NCBI GenBank assembly: GCA_030295235.1
Contig: AP026136.1
Span: 1,178,001 to 1,242,000 of the forward strand
DNA: 64,000 nt
Origin: Fistulifera solaris
Taxonomy: Eukaryota > Bacillariophyta > Bacillariophyceae > Naviculales > Stauroneidaceae
Reading direction: 5' to 3'
Shown here: positions 42,282-53,566 of the stretch, piece after piece
Layout: every line of letters starts with the position of its first letter
Numbering within the stretch: the first letter of the stretch is position 1
Program-made: the position numbers and the translations under genes
Notes under the pieces: model-generated
Databases searched by the model: none
Told to the model about the DNA's origin: nothing
What the model saw: the letters and a program-made list of their open reading frames with translations, nothing else

Positions 42282-42860
42282 TCAGGCGACCCCCTTCGTG
42301 ATTATGCGAATACTTCGTCGCATGAAACTGGGACTCTTGGTCAACTTTTCACGGAAACTTCCGCGGAGACTATTCGGTGATTTGGATAGCTCTCGAGGTG
42401 AAGTGGTGGGTGTTGTGGTTTCTTTGATAACTGCTTTGAAATATATCTTTGTCTTCGTCGGTGCGACTGTAACCGGAACGGTATATTCCGCGCCTTTTTC
42501 AAACATTGGTTTTATTTCATCAAGGAAGTTCATTGCCTTTTCAAGAATTGAGCTCGCTACGCCCTTTCCAGCAAGGGCGCCTTCGAGATGATGCAGCATC
42601 TTGTTGAAATGAACAATACCCAAGCCTTTCTCTTGAAAAAGAATTTGGTGCTGTTTGAAAATACGCTCCAAGTCTTCTTCCGATGGTAAGCCAGCGTAAG
42701 CGGCTTTTAAAATACTGAGTGAATGGATCTTGAGAAACGAGAGACGAGTTCTCGAGAAGAATGGATACAGATCTTCATCATTCATGAAGCGTCGAAACAA
42801 ATCGTCCACTACAGATCGAACAACATCTGTTCCAAGATCGTGTACTGATTTCACGCTCAT
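42282..42860 (-). CDS. Truncated-globin-like protein, proximal His apparently missing
   Basis: 192 residues, single exon. The first 120 residues fit a 2-on-2 truncated globin: VVRSVVDDLFRRFMNDEDLYPFF (helix A-B and CE loop), FLKIHSLSILKAAYAGLP (helix E), and GLGIVHFNKMLHHLEGALAGKGV (FG loop to helix G). In group I globins the heme-ligating His sits four residues before the GI of that loop; here the place reads Glu (FQEKGLGI). The position B10 equivalent is Phe rather than Tyr. Heme binding is therefore doubtful unless another His serves (KQHQ lies nearby). A 70-residue Thr/Ser/Arg-rich basic tail follows, unusual for the family. Confidence 0.65.
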   Translation of the reverse strand: MSVKSVHDLGTDVVRSVVDDLFRRFMNDEDLYPFFSRTRLSFLKIHSLSILKAAYAGLPSEEDLERIFKQHQILFQEKGLGIVHFNKMLHHLEGALAGKGVASSILEKAMNFLDEIKPMFEKGAEYTVPVTVAPTKTKIYFKAVIKETTTPTTSPRELSKSPNSLRGSFREKLTKSPSFMRRSIRIITKGVA

Positions 42861-43872
42861 GTTTAGATCTCTTTGAGTTTATGAAAAGATAGTGAATGTA
42901 ATGGGAAATAGTTCGACTTTGATGCGGTTGAGAATTAACTGGTACGTGGTAATGGTAATGAGAAAAAAGGTCGCCAAGTCAAAAACAGAAAAAATTTGGC
43001 GTATAACCAATAACGATAAAACGCAAGACAACGCGGGAAGATCCAAGATTTATTCGGGCCTTTTGCATCCAATCAAAAGGCAGGTGTCGTCGAAGGCTTC
43101 TGATAAATAGCAAGTGACATTACTCATTGATGCTGTTGTACAAAATCATCTACTGTGTTGGAAATCGGGGCTATTGTTTTGGGTTGTCCGTGTTTCTGTG
43201 ATGCTGCGATAAAGAGAGTACTCCGTATTCTACTTCATTCGTGGTCCATTTCACTTCAATCGTGGCCCTTGTCTAGTATAGCTTGCAATGTGGAGAAGGT
43301 GTCTTGGTGTCTTTCTTGTATGAGAAGCGAAAACCCCAACGCAACCCCACAGCTCACAAACTCACTGCCGCAAGCCCCAACCAAAGCTGCTAAGAAGAAC
43401 GATCACTACAGTGTTGCGAGAACAGAGCTTTGGTTCTATCGAGACTGTTGCTATCTCGATCGGAAGCTATGGCAAGTAGTTTGATGGTAAATACCATAAC
43501 CAACTCGCCGGGGCATTTTGATTTACAAGAGGAGTGAAATTGATACCACTTCATCTAAGCTATTTTACTTTGTAGAATTTGCGCATCGTATGTAGCTAAG
43601 CAAAGGGGATGCGCTTCATGTGCATTGAAAAATGAATCTTTCAGATTTCTATCAGCAATACAGAGCCCGTTTTTGTTAAGCGGCTGGACTTCCTTGATCA
43701 TGCCGTTGTTGCATTCAATCAACATCAACGACACACTCCATAGTGTATTGAAGCGGCGGCACGTACTAGCAACGGACAAGCCTACAAAATTATAGTATGA
43801 CAGTACCCAAAATGCATATAAATGGTAGACTCGTAGCGATTGCACTAGTTCGTGGTAAGTTTGTCTCGGACT
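42861..43872. other. Intergenic, no convincing gene
   Basis: About 1 kb with several short frames on both strands (for example 43155-43484 plus, 43555-43845 minus) that show neither family motifs nor sensible composition. Confidence 0.4.
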
Positions 43873-45143
43873 TTACTGTTTGGTCTTGTCCCCCGTCTCT
43901 TCTAGACCACTGTCTGCACTATCAGTCTGTTGGAACGATTTTGCTTGCGGAATCACTTTCTTTAAGCAGCCGAGGAACGTTGTCATCAATTCTCCATCCT
44001 TAAAGCGAAATAAATACAAGACAGGCTTGGTGCCTTCGTCGGAGAACTCCACGCTGCTGACACGAACAACCTTGTCGGTATGCGGATCAGCCGTCGATTC
44101 GCGACCAATCAGTAGATTGATAAGAACTTTTGTTGGTTTACCTCCTTCTTCCGCTTGTCGTCGTTGAGTGAGACGAGCGAATCGATTGGTCGCATTGGGG
44201 ATCTGTAAAAGTCGGACTGGTCCTACACCCTGTTCGACCCACGTGTGCTGCTCTTTGCTGCCAGTAGTACCTTCATCTTCATGCTTATTCACATCATTAC
44301 CATCATTCTCTTCAGTGCTTCCCTTCTCGGTGTTTGATTTAGTGAACAGTTCCGTGGAGGGCACCGACGGAGCCGACGTTTCTTGTTGTGTTTCCGTGAC
44401 AAGAGCTTTCTTCATCCATCGGTATGATTTGCAGCGAACTTCTAGCTCAAGTTTATATTCTTCTTCTCCGGATTCAAGTACATATTCATCCGGTAAAGTC
44501 ACAACTGGATTCGATGGAGTATTGTTGAGGGATGTGTCCAGCGTGGGAACATTGTCATCATTGTCTTCTGTGGCAGTAAGTGATTTGGCAGTTACCGTCG
44601 CATCGTTGCCTTTAATGGTTCCGAATGTAAACGAGCTGGAGGGTGTTGACGAGCTTAGAGAAGCGAAACCACCGAAGGTGGCAGGCGCAGTTGACGATGT
44701 GTCTTTGGCACTACCAAATCCATTCGCCGAAGCGACCGAACCAAAGCCTTGAAATCCCGATGAGGCACCGAAGATGGAAGGACCGGAGACATCTTTCTCA
44801 TTACTCGAAAGGGAGCCAAAACTGCGGAAACCAGTGGCAGCACCAAATACAGATGTCGAAGTTCCTCCGGACAAAGTCAGTTGAATTGATGCGAAAGGGT
44901 TGCTAGATTTTGATTCTTTTCCGTATCGTCTTCTTTTGCACTTTTCGATTCATCAGCACCGTTTTCTTGAACAGAAGACAAAGCAGGTCGCCTTACGCGA
45001 ACGATACGACGAGCGTTGAGTTGCTCTGCAGATGCTTTAGTGATGCCGAAAGTGACCTCTTGATCGGAATTGTTGTCATTGTCGTTGTCTTGCTCTGTAT
45101 CATCTTTCGTAATCTGTCGATCGGCGGCTCGTTTGGAAGACAT
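43873..45143 (-). CDS. Nup50-like nucleoporin with Ran-binding domain
   Basis: About 423 residues once one base is added to the T4 run at 44917-44920, which joins the N-terminus to SSNPFASIQLT. The N-terminus carries a basic KR segment (MSSKRAADRQ), as in importin-binding Nup50 proteins. The middle has FG-type repeats (SVFGAATGF, SIFGASSGF, FGGFASLS, SFTFGT). The C-terminal 130 residues form a RanBD1 domain: EQGVGPVRLLQI, ATNRFARLTQRRQ, LINLLIGRES, VLYLFRFKDGELM. These proteins sit on the nuclear basket and help importin-driven cargo release with RanGTP. FG repeats are followed by an acidic linker before the RanBD. Confidence 0.82.
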
Positions 45144-45779
45144 TTCATTAAGTTAAATGAGATTAGCTAACAGGAAAGTGAAACAAATGCGAGTTGAAAA
45201 GGTACGCAATGGAAAATAATGAAGAAGATATCCAGATTGATGTAGAATGCAATTGAATGCCAGTATAATAGGTCGCTGCTTCTGTAGTTGCAACGTTGCA
45301 ACCAGGACGACCGCAGTACAGACTGTCGTGTCGGTTTGGCTTTAAATCTCTAGCTACCAGTAGTATGTCGAAAGTTAAAAGCATTTATTAACGATTGAAT
45401 GGCCTTCAGTCACGAACCGCGTCAATGTGACTTAGAGTCCATGTAATTAATTTGTAAACACGTTTCGCTGGTTATAGACCCCAAAATTTTTTTTTCTCTG
45501 GTTATGAACAAATTCTCGTCACCGTCTCCATTCATTCATGTGACCGCAATGATAACCAAGTTAGAGCAGTTGCTGTGATCGTACGTGCTCGGAATAATGA
45601 CTCATTTGATAGTTTGCTTAACATGATAAAGACGCTGAAGTGAATAACATCGGAACTCAAAAACAGGTGAACTGCAGTAGTGAAAAGAACAATAGAAACC
45701 ATCGTTTAGCAAGCTGACTGAAACTAAGTCTAAGCTGGCCATCTTTCGAAACCTTTCATCCCTTATCGTGACTTTAGAA
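45144..45779. other. Intergenic with partial palindrome
   Basis: About 640 nt. A partial copy of the dispersed palindrome lies near 45390-45405 (gaatggccttcagtcacgaa). A T10-rich run is near 45487. No gene. Confidence 0.4.
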
Positions 45780-48155
45780 TTAAGCACGCGTGTTGCCACC
45801 ATTGCTCACGACAGAGGCCACTCTACTAGCATCGAACCCAAATTTTCGCGCCAAATCTTCAAACTGATTTTCCCAATTCCAGTCCAATGTATCCACCGCT
45901 AAATCGGAACAAACCCCTGTATCGCTATCTGTTTCTTCTGGTAAACAGCAGTGGCAACAAGAGCATGTTAAATTCTTATTCGCCTCGCCGCAATTGGCAA
46001 CAACGACCCACTCATTCGCTTCGCGCTCTTCCAAAGTCATTGATTGAAACACTGGCAATGAACAGATAGACTCTAAATCGCCGCTAATTTTTGTTCCGTC
46101 CAAAAGGCCGTTACCAACTCGGTAGCTTCAGCGAACGAAGGAACCGTCCCGTTCAAGTTAGGATTGCGATTCAAAACTAAATACTGTAAATTTGGGGCAC
46201 TCCCGTAGTGATCGGGAATCGCACCGTGAAAATGATTGTTGTCAAGGGAAAGATAGGTCAAGTTACGCAAAGAGGAAATGTCAGGCAGCGTTCCAATGCG
46301 ATTGGTAAACTTCAACGATAGCTCGGTTAAACCGGTCATGTTGCTCAAATCGCTGGGCACTGTACCCCGATCCAGATCTGGGTTCGCCGACAAAAAGAGA
46401 CGTTTTAAGGATGTCATTTGAAACAATTCTGATGGCATGGTGCCGTTGAAATAGTTGTACGACAAGTCCAGATGTTCAAGCGATTTCAAATTGCTGATTC
46501 GCTGCGGTATTTGCCACATCAGATGATTGTCGTACACGGCGAAGAACTTCATTACATCGTTCAACGCAATGTTATCGGGAATGGAGCCTTTCAATTCGTT
46601 TTGGCTCAAATCGATGAGTTGCAAATTGGAATATTTGAATAGATGAGAAGGAAAAACATCAGATGTGAATTTGTTACCGCTCACATCGAGCGTCTGTAGT
46701 TTCGTTGCTTGACGGACGAATGTGTGATCCAGTGTTCCCTCAAACTGATTTTGATCCAAGAAGAGTAGTTCCAGATGTTTCATGTGATTGATAGTCGACA
46801 AGGGATTGTCCCACAGTCCATTCTGATCTAAGAACAGTTCCGTCAAAGACGATGCATGGGCCAGAGAACTTGGTAAAGTCCCTTCCAAGTTATTGCTAGA
46901 CAGAGCAAACGACTCTAAATGAAGATGTGGTTCTGTCTCTGTTCCCCAACAATCCGGAATTTCTCCCACGAGCAAATTTCGATGCAAATCGAGCATTTTC
47001 AAGTTCGACAATTCACACAGTTGTGTAGGGATGTTGCCCGTCAACTTATTCTGGCCTAGCAGCAAATGCTGTAGTTTATGCATTCGACCCATGCATGTAG
47101 GTATCTTCCCATGTAGTCCGTTACTGCGCATTCCCAGACTAACCAACTGATGCAAGTGACAAATTTCGGTGGGGATCGTCCCTTTGAAGGTCTGACCATT
47201 AAATTCAAGGTCCAAAAACTGCAATGTAGTTAGTAATCCTAACTCGGTAGGGATGTGTGTCGCCATCAACGAGTTCCATTCTGTAAAAGTAACAAAAGTA
47301 TTAGCACAGCATGTTGTGTTAGCTTAACGTCATCGAAGTCTGTTCATATATGAAGCACGAGCACACAAGACACGCACCTAAGTCAAGTTCGATGGGGAGA
47401 CCACTGACCGGGTCGCACGTCACTCCTCCGGGTTGGATCATCGTAGGATTATCGAAGGAGATTGTCATAGCACTCCATTCACAGACATCCAACGACGACA
47501 TGAAAGCATGCTGTGCCTTCCAGTGCATCCCTTTCCACGTCGTATACAATAGCACCATGACGTATCGAACCGTATACATGTACACATCCGTCGCATAATG
47601 CTCGTTGGAGTCAGCTACTGGCAAAGGGACTTTACGCGGATCAATATCGGCTAAAAACTGTGCAGCCATAAATTGCATAGAGTTCGGATCATTCAGTTTC
47701 TCTACACTCGATACATTGTGCTCGACGAGAAACGAAATGACTTGTTGTTGTGTTGGTCGGGGACCCGCCGACGATGATGATGATGACGACGACGACGAAT
47801 CACTTGCGGGACGAACCGCTAATCCAATCGCAAAGAGAACCGAAAGAGTCACCAACAAACAAGCGGAAGCCGCAAAACAGCGAAAAACGAATCGTTGGCG
47901 TCTCGAAGAGGCCGCGACGGGGCTCGCCGGCAATTCCTCCATATTCGGCAGACTCGCGCCTTCAAATTGTACTGCTTGCTCCGGATCCTCTAACGATATT
48001 TGCTGCAGTCCGACAATATCCATATTGCCATCTTCATCACCGCCGCTGTGTACAGAGGCAGAAGCTCGTCCGGTGACGACGGGCAAATCCGCTAACGAAA
48101 GACTTCCTGCGGCTTCTGCACTTAAAATAGGGAATTCCCCGGTTTCATTCGTCAT
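45780..48155 (-). CDS. Single-pass membrane protein with extracellular leucine-rich repeats
   Basis: Two exons, 47378-48155 and 45780-47280 (97-nt intron, phase 1), about 759 residues. An acidic cytosolic N-terminus precedes one transmembrane helix (FAASACLLVTLSVLFAIGLAV), a Ser run, a spacer containing VTCDPVSGLPIELDLG, and some 15 plant-type LRRs (L-x2-L-x-L-x2-N-x-L-x-G-x-IP), for example LVSLGMRSNGLHGKIPTCMG. The C-terminus is Cys-rich (LTCSCCHCCLPEE). The frame breaks at the A4 run 46102-46105, where one base restores TAFLDGTKI before the tail. Diatoms have many such proteins with no kinase domain. A receptor or adhesion role is inferred. Confidence 0.82.
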
Positions 48156-48745
48156 GTTTCTATGAATTGAGTTGATGGAAAGCAAACGAAAGTGTATGGT
48201 TGATTCCTTCTCGCGTTGGCAACAACAAGGAGTCCTTTTCGTCGCTCGAAAAAGGAGGAAACGTGGCTTTTATTCGTCGCAACACGATGATGATCTTGTA
48301 CGAATGGACGAAACACGGACGAAACGGAAAAGATCGCGAGAGGGGGCGGAAAAAGCTGCACGTTGAAGCCGTGCCGGCGTGGATTTTCATTAAGTAAAGA
48401 AACTGCTAAAATTTGCTCCGGGTTATTCCGCGGCACATCGCGCACTCTCGCAGTCTCATCAAACACACCCGACACCCGACACGCGAAGGACTACTTTGTA
48501 GAAAGGAAAGCATTATTACCTTTGACGTTATTGTTATCGAGCTCGTAACACAGTAACTTCATTACTCTTGGTGCAATTCATTCGAAATGAATACTCCAAT
48601 TACAATAAGATGCATCGTCGAAACGCAAACAAGAACAAATCATTTTGAAAAGCTGACAATGGAAAACGCACTTTTCCGACGTTCACATTCCCGCGATTAC
48701 CCGCCACGATCAATGAGCTGTTGCAATACGATGTCGACGAAATGA
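48156..48745. other. Intergenic upstream of the LRR gene
   Basis: About 590 nt without a gene. It should include the LRR gene promoter. No motif recognised. Confidence 0.4.
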
Positions 48746-50125
48746 TTGTTTGGGTCCAGTAATATAAATGTGCTACTACTTCTGGTTGATTGCTACCATG
48801 ATCTTTATCCCGATGTATCAATAACCTTCAGCTTTCAAGACGGCTTTGTGTCAACTTGTGAAAAATCATTACAAAACTCTCATGAAAATATTACACACTT
48901 GAAGGTTGAAACTATTCTCGATACAGCGTTCCTAGTTGCCAAATTGAAGGTGGATCCAACGACAAGATTGAAAGCTTGCAAAATTATCGGCATAATAAGA
49001 CTTCATCTTCATGATAGTCTCCATGAAAAACTTGATCTCCTGCTTGCTTTGTTGCCAGCCGAGACACAAATCTTTGCGGAATATGACGTTTTGTCCTGTG
49101 ATTTCCACTTTTTTGCAACCGCGGCCATATCCCATAAAGTTGGTTTTGGGAAATGATATGGTTCAATTTGACAATAACACGTTTCTTGAGGATTTTTAGG
49201 GTCGACCGACAACTTTTGGTTCCCTCGACTTGGGAGGCGCTCCTGTGGAGGATGTTGCCCTCAAACTGTCTCCTTTCATCACTCTCACTTCTTCGAAAGT
49301 CTGAAAGTGAGAACGCTTTCACAAGATCTTATTCTACAGCTTCTTGCCTCACCCGTGGAAGCCTTATCCTTCCGAGTCGACCCTGAAGTCATGAATACAA
49401 TGGACTTCTCAGAAACAAACATTGCCCCGACAAGCATTGCAATTTTCCTGTTAGAGATCAAGCCTTTCCCAACGCGCTTCTTGCAGTCGTTCCTAGGCCG
49501 AGTAGCGGAATTAGGTCATCTAGAGGCCCTCGAGATCAGATATTTTTGATACGGTCAATCTACCCGAAGAAGTAAGGGAGGCGTTACTTCATGCTGTTGA
49601 ATTGAACAAGAAGCTGAAACATTTGAATCTGTTTTTGAACACGGGAGAATGGGACACTGATATCAAAAAACTCTTTGCTGTTCTCGAACACCATAACTCG
49701 ATTTGCACTCAACATGTCAACAGGTACCCGATTCGCCTTGATCCTACGTACAAGTGGGTCAAGCAATTGCTGGTACGAAAAAGAAACTTGCAATCCAAGT
49801 AAATGAAACATGTTTTAATGAATTCATGAAAAACGCTGAACCGTTCCTTCCGAGGATCAAAAGTTCTCAAAACTGAGCCATCTCTTGATCGAACGCCGCT
49901 GTTGAACGCAGCTCTATGCCAAAGTGCCCAACGCATGCAGAGTTTTGGACTGTTGCTGGCGGATCATGTGGGCGTTCTTTGTTGCGTGCTGTTGGACGAT
50001 CCAGGGCCCACGAACAATGTGGATGTTGACATGATAAATGAGGATGAGGACATTGATACAATTCCCAAGAGGGCTTGTCCATATACCTCTTCAAGTTCCG
50101 TGAAACGTATCTCACAAGGACCTTA
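48746..50125 (+). pseudogene. Decayed LRR-like (ribonuclease-inhibitor-like) gene, copy A
   Basis: A chain of short plus-strand frames that together read like one helical, LRR-like protein: KLDLLLALLPAETQIF; FITLTSSK; AIFLLEIKPFPTRFLQSFLG then RVAELGHLEALEI; EALLHAVELNKKLKHLNLFL; DPTYKWVKQLLVRKR; NAALCQSAQRMQSFGLLLAD then HVGVLC. They are interrupted by at least four frame changes and stops. The copy at 51219-52193 matches in order (RVAEVGHFEE; SDHTDALCELV), so the series is a relic of one gene rather than chance. No function should be assumed. Confidence 0.5.
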
Positions 50126-50226
50126 AAGGAAATCATCGTAGATTGTGCATATTGTTTACCATTATCAAAAAGCAACTACTTTCGTACGTACCCCTTTCAG
50201 GTTCGATCAACTCACGGAATATCAGA

Positions 50227-50935
50227 TTAGTGGCCTTCGATTCCAGTAGCAGCTTTATCGACAACCCCTATCGTTTGTTGGTTGACGACTCTTTTGGTTC
50301 CATTTGTTGTTAGGTTAGTTTTTCGTTCCGCACACGAGCAGTCGTCATCATTGTAGACCCACTCACGACAGCAACAACAGCACTTCATTGCGATTCTCTT
50401 CGATAGCAATAGTTTATAAGGTACCAAAAGCTCAATTCTACGGCTTATGTGCACACTAGTACCGCCCAGGCCTTAGCCGATGCCCATTCGCACATAAAAG
50501 CGCCGCTTGTAGTCTTCCCTCATGAGTCGAGCCTCTAGTGCAAATGACACCTCACTCATCACGCCCAGGTTTATTTGGAGCACGGTAACGTGGCGTTGTT
50601 GCAAATCCTACCGCTTGGAATGGGCTGCCTTCGAAAAACTCATAAGCAAAACAACATAGATAAGATCGGAGTGCCACTAACTTTGTCGGAGGACTCGGAG
50701 AAGGCGGCTTTCGTTGCCCGAAATCGACTCGGCAGACTTGCTCTTTCCAATGGAACTACTTGCTAAAGATCCTCTCTATCGATTTCTGGTGCATTCCGAC
50801 AGCACCCATAATGTCATCTTCATTCATCATACCGTCGCTGCTGTTTGCAGACGCTCATCCGGTGACGACGACAGGCAAATCCGCCAAGGGAAGAAATTTC
50901 CTTGTTTTATTCGTCATTTTGCTCTTCCAGTAATT
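50227..50935 (-). pseudogene. Relic of an LRR membrane-protein gene, ends kept, repeats lost
   Basis: On the minus strand, 50935 to about 50780 begins MTNKTRKFLPLADLPVV, echoing the start of the intact LRR gene at 48155 (MTNETGEF and LADLPVV), then hits an in-frame TGA. At 50227-50454 a Cys-cluster segment (MKCCCCCREWVYNDDDCSC) resembles the Cys-rich tails typical of these LRR proteins. Everything between, including all leucine-rich repeats and the membrane helix, is missing or unrecognisable. I read this as a duplicate that suffered an internal deletion. The link between the two ends is inference. Confidence 0.45.
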
Positions 50936-51043
50936 GACTAAAAGCGAGCGAATACGGAGTATGTATAATTGGTGGTTATTCTCTTAGTTTGGCAACTTGC
51001 AACACATAATAAGAAAAGTCCTTTATTCGCTCTAAAATTTTTA

Positions 51044-51218
51044 AGAAAATGTGGGCATGTGGTGTTTTCACGTCCACAGAAAATGTGGTAATGTGGTTTT
51101 TCAAGTTCACAGAAAATGTGGGCGCGTGTTGTTTTTACGTACACAGAAAATGTGGAAATGTGGTTTATGACGTCCATAGAAAATGTGGGGGCGTGGTATT
51201 TTGACGTTCACAGAAAAT
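51044..51218 (+). repeat. 33/34-bp minisatellite
   Basis: Five tandem units with the core agaaaatgtgg start at 51044, 51078, 51111, 51145 and 51178, and a sixth begins at 51212. Each is followed by a variable gcatgtggtttt-like stretch and acgtccac. Alternate spacing of 34 and 33 bp. It sits immediately before the second decayed LRR-like copy. Confidence 0.85.
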
Positions 51219-52193
51219 CTTGGAGTGTGTTGGGCGCAGAAAACGCTGTAAAACGGACCGGGGTGCCGCCCAGTGAATCAGTAATTCTTGAAGGGAATAT
51301 ACCATTCAATGGAGACACTTTAACGCGCTTTCTAGAAACGGGAATGATCCAACATCTAGCATATCCTATCCTGGTTGGCGACGAGCATGCCCCTCTTACT
51401 TTGACGACCCAAGTAGGATCTCTGAGCTTTAGCTTACGTCCCTCATCAACTACGGCAGCTGACTTGCAGTCCATCAACATTGCGACCAAGAAAGTCCGAC
51501 TCATCATTTACGGTTTCAATGACGATGATCAATCGTTAGCGGAAAATGTCATGCTTTCTTTATGGCAGCGAGTGGCCGAGGTAGGTCATTTTGAGGAGCC
51601 GGACGTCGACTTCAGACGGCGCTGTACAAGCACTTATCCGTGCTGTGAAAGCCAACTCTGGTCTGAAGGTTCTCTGTTTGGGGAAACGCGCGGGTTGGCG
51701 ACTTAATGTAGAGGTGCTCTTGGATAGTTAAAAGATCACAAAGCGATCCGTGTCTTGCGTTTGGGGCTCTATCCAGAAGAAGACGAAAACAGCGACTCAT
51801 TTGGCCCCGGCTTTGTCCATCTTCGAAATTTGCTTTTTCATAAAAGGCACATTGTCGTGACGGATGTCAATGGCGATTTTTCTACCGACGGGTCAATTGT
51901 GGATGAGCTTTTATCGCTTCAACAGATTCTATTGGGGCTCAAAAGATCTGTTGGCATATCCACAACTGAATCGATCATCTCTGGTGGAAGCCGCTTTGAC
52001 AGAAGGGACGTCAAAGGATTTCCGACGATCGGCGCTCTTGCTCTCAGATCACACCGATGCGCTGTGTGAACTTGTTCAATCTGCCGGTAACAAGGAGTAT
52101 GAAGATAACAGTTGTCTTGTGCTACGGAAGAAGAGCCATATCATTCACACAAGAGCTATGTATTCCTCGATTCCTCTATTCGATAAATTCTAA
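51219..52193 (+). pseudogene. Decayed LRR-like (ribonuclease-inhibitor-like) gene, copy B
   Basis: The first stretch reads GAENAVKRTGVPPSESVILE, then TLTTQVGSLSFSL, VRLIIYGFNDDDQSLAENV and WQRVAEVGHFEE. After frame changes it continues ALIRAVKANSGLKVLCLGKR, LRLGLYPEEDE, HIVVTDVNGDFSTDGSIVDE and LLLSDHTDALCELVQ. Order and content match copy A at 48746-50125. Several stops and frame changes make it non-functional as it stands. The N-terminal part fuses with the minisatellite in the same frame, so the original start is lost. Confidence 0.5.
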
Positions 52194-53387
52194 ATATGAT
52201 TGCATGACAATAAAGTGCTGTGGTAGTTTCTCTTCTGAAATGCAGCCGTGTCGATACATTGCCCCCGATGTTCTGGCGAAGATAGAATCATGTCAAGCAT
52301 ATCTTTGGAGATAGGAACTTCGATGGCATCTCCCAAGCCATCGCTTTTCCTCCAAGTCGAACGGCCTTCTCCGCGCTCCACAATGTCGTTACCATGATCA
52401 TTCGCAACGGCATCTTGTTCAGGGCTTTCATCCTCGAAAATGGGATTGTCAGGACGGGCAATGCGCTCTATTCCTGGAAAGTAATTCCGCGTCTTGACCA
52501 AGACAATCAAAGCCGCCACAAAGAAGCAAATCAATGAAGCGATGGAAAATCCGTACGTTCTCCCGATCGTGCAAGAGTAGGTTTGACAAAATCCCGTCGT
52601 GACAATAAACAGTGAACTGATTTGCAAAGGACACAACACTGCCAGATTCGCAAAGCACCAAAGATACCGCAGCCGCTGCGTGTGCGACAAACAGCAGTAC
52701 GTGCCGACCCAGATACATAAAATGAACGCCAAAGTTTGCGCTCCGCTTTGTACCCTTCGCAACGAGTACCAAGCCGGTCCCAAAAACTCCATGTAACTGT
52801 TGATCCAGATAAACCCGGCCTCCCCCTGTTTGTGTTGCATTAATATCCTCTTCCAGGACGCATGAACTTCCGTCAACCAGATCTTGGAAGAAGAAGAATC
52901 CCAGACCCGCTATCGTTCGACTAGACGGTAGAGACGGAGGTATTTTGTAAAGAGACGCTAAGAAAGGATCCACATCGGTTGCATTGACGAATACCAGCTG
53001 ACAATCCAAGAGTGTTGCCCACGAAAGTCCCATTCCGACAAACATAAGAAATTGGGCCGCAAATAACAACACCATTGCCGAGTACTGATTCTTCTTTAAA
53101 TTCGGATAAGGACGCGAGATGCTGCAGGCACACGCATCGTAATAATTTCCGGTTCCGAGAGAACATAGACGACAGAGACAACATAGCCAGGATTGATTGT
53201 ATTTGGGCAAGATATTGCTACTGCGCAGAGAGTCATCATCTTCTTTGTGTTGATTGTCAGAATTTGCAGAAGGCTTTGTTATTCGTTCATCTGTTCGAAC
53301 ATGGCGTAATTGAGGAGACGACGAGGATGTCGGTGAGGAGCGAAGAAGTCTCAACATTTTGTTGTGCGAGTCTTTTGCGCTGATCAT
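52190..53387 (-). CDS. Multi-pass membrane protein of unknown family
   Basis: About 398 residues from the ATG at 53387. A Ser/Arg-rich cytosolic N-terminus with a Cys cluster (WLCCLCRLCSLGTGNYYDAC) precedes at least four hydrophobic helices: YSAMVLLFAAQFLMFVGMGL, TLAFILCIWVGTYCCL, YLWCFANLAVLCPLQISSLF and IASLICFFVAALIVLV. The C-terminus is acidic and soluble. The frame breaks at the C5 run 52822-52826; one base fewer gives the continuous TQTGEAGFIWINSYMEF. Similar multi-TM proteins are common in diatoms without assigned function. I see no transporter or receptor signature. Confidence 0.6.
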
Positions 53388-53566
53388 TTGAATACCAGCC
53401 CCTGCAAATCGCTCAAATGCTTGATTTTCTCGTCTATGGACCAATGAGGTGAAGCAAGAAGCAACTTCTGGTATGATTACAAGGTCATCATCATGTCGTT
53501 GTCCATGAAATGATTATTCCGTTTTTTTTTACTCCTATGTTTTCGTGATGCGGATGCGGCTGCAAT

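Noticed and set aside
43155-43845. Two ~100-codon frames between the globin-like and Nup50-like genes
   Set aside because: No start context, family motif or plausible composition; Cys/Trp content looks like random translation.
51044-51218. CRISPR-like array
   Set aside because: Units are contiguous with no unique spacers of fixed length, in a eukaryotic nuclear setting; it is a minisatellite.
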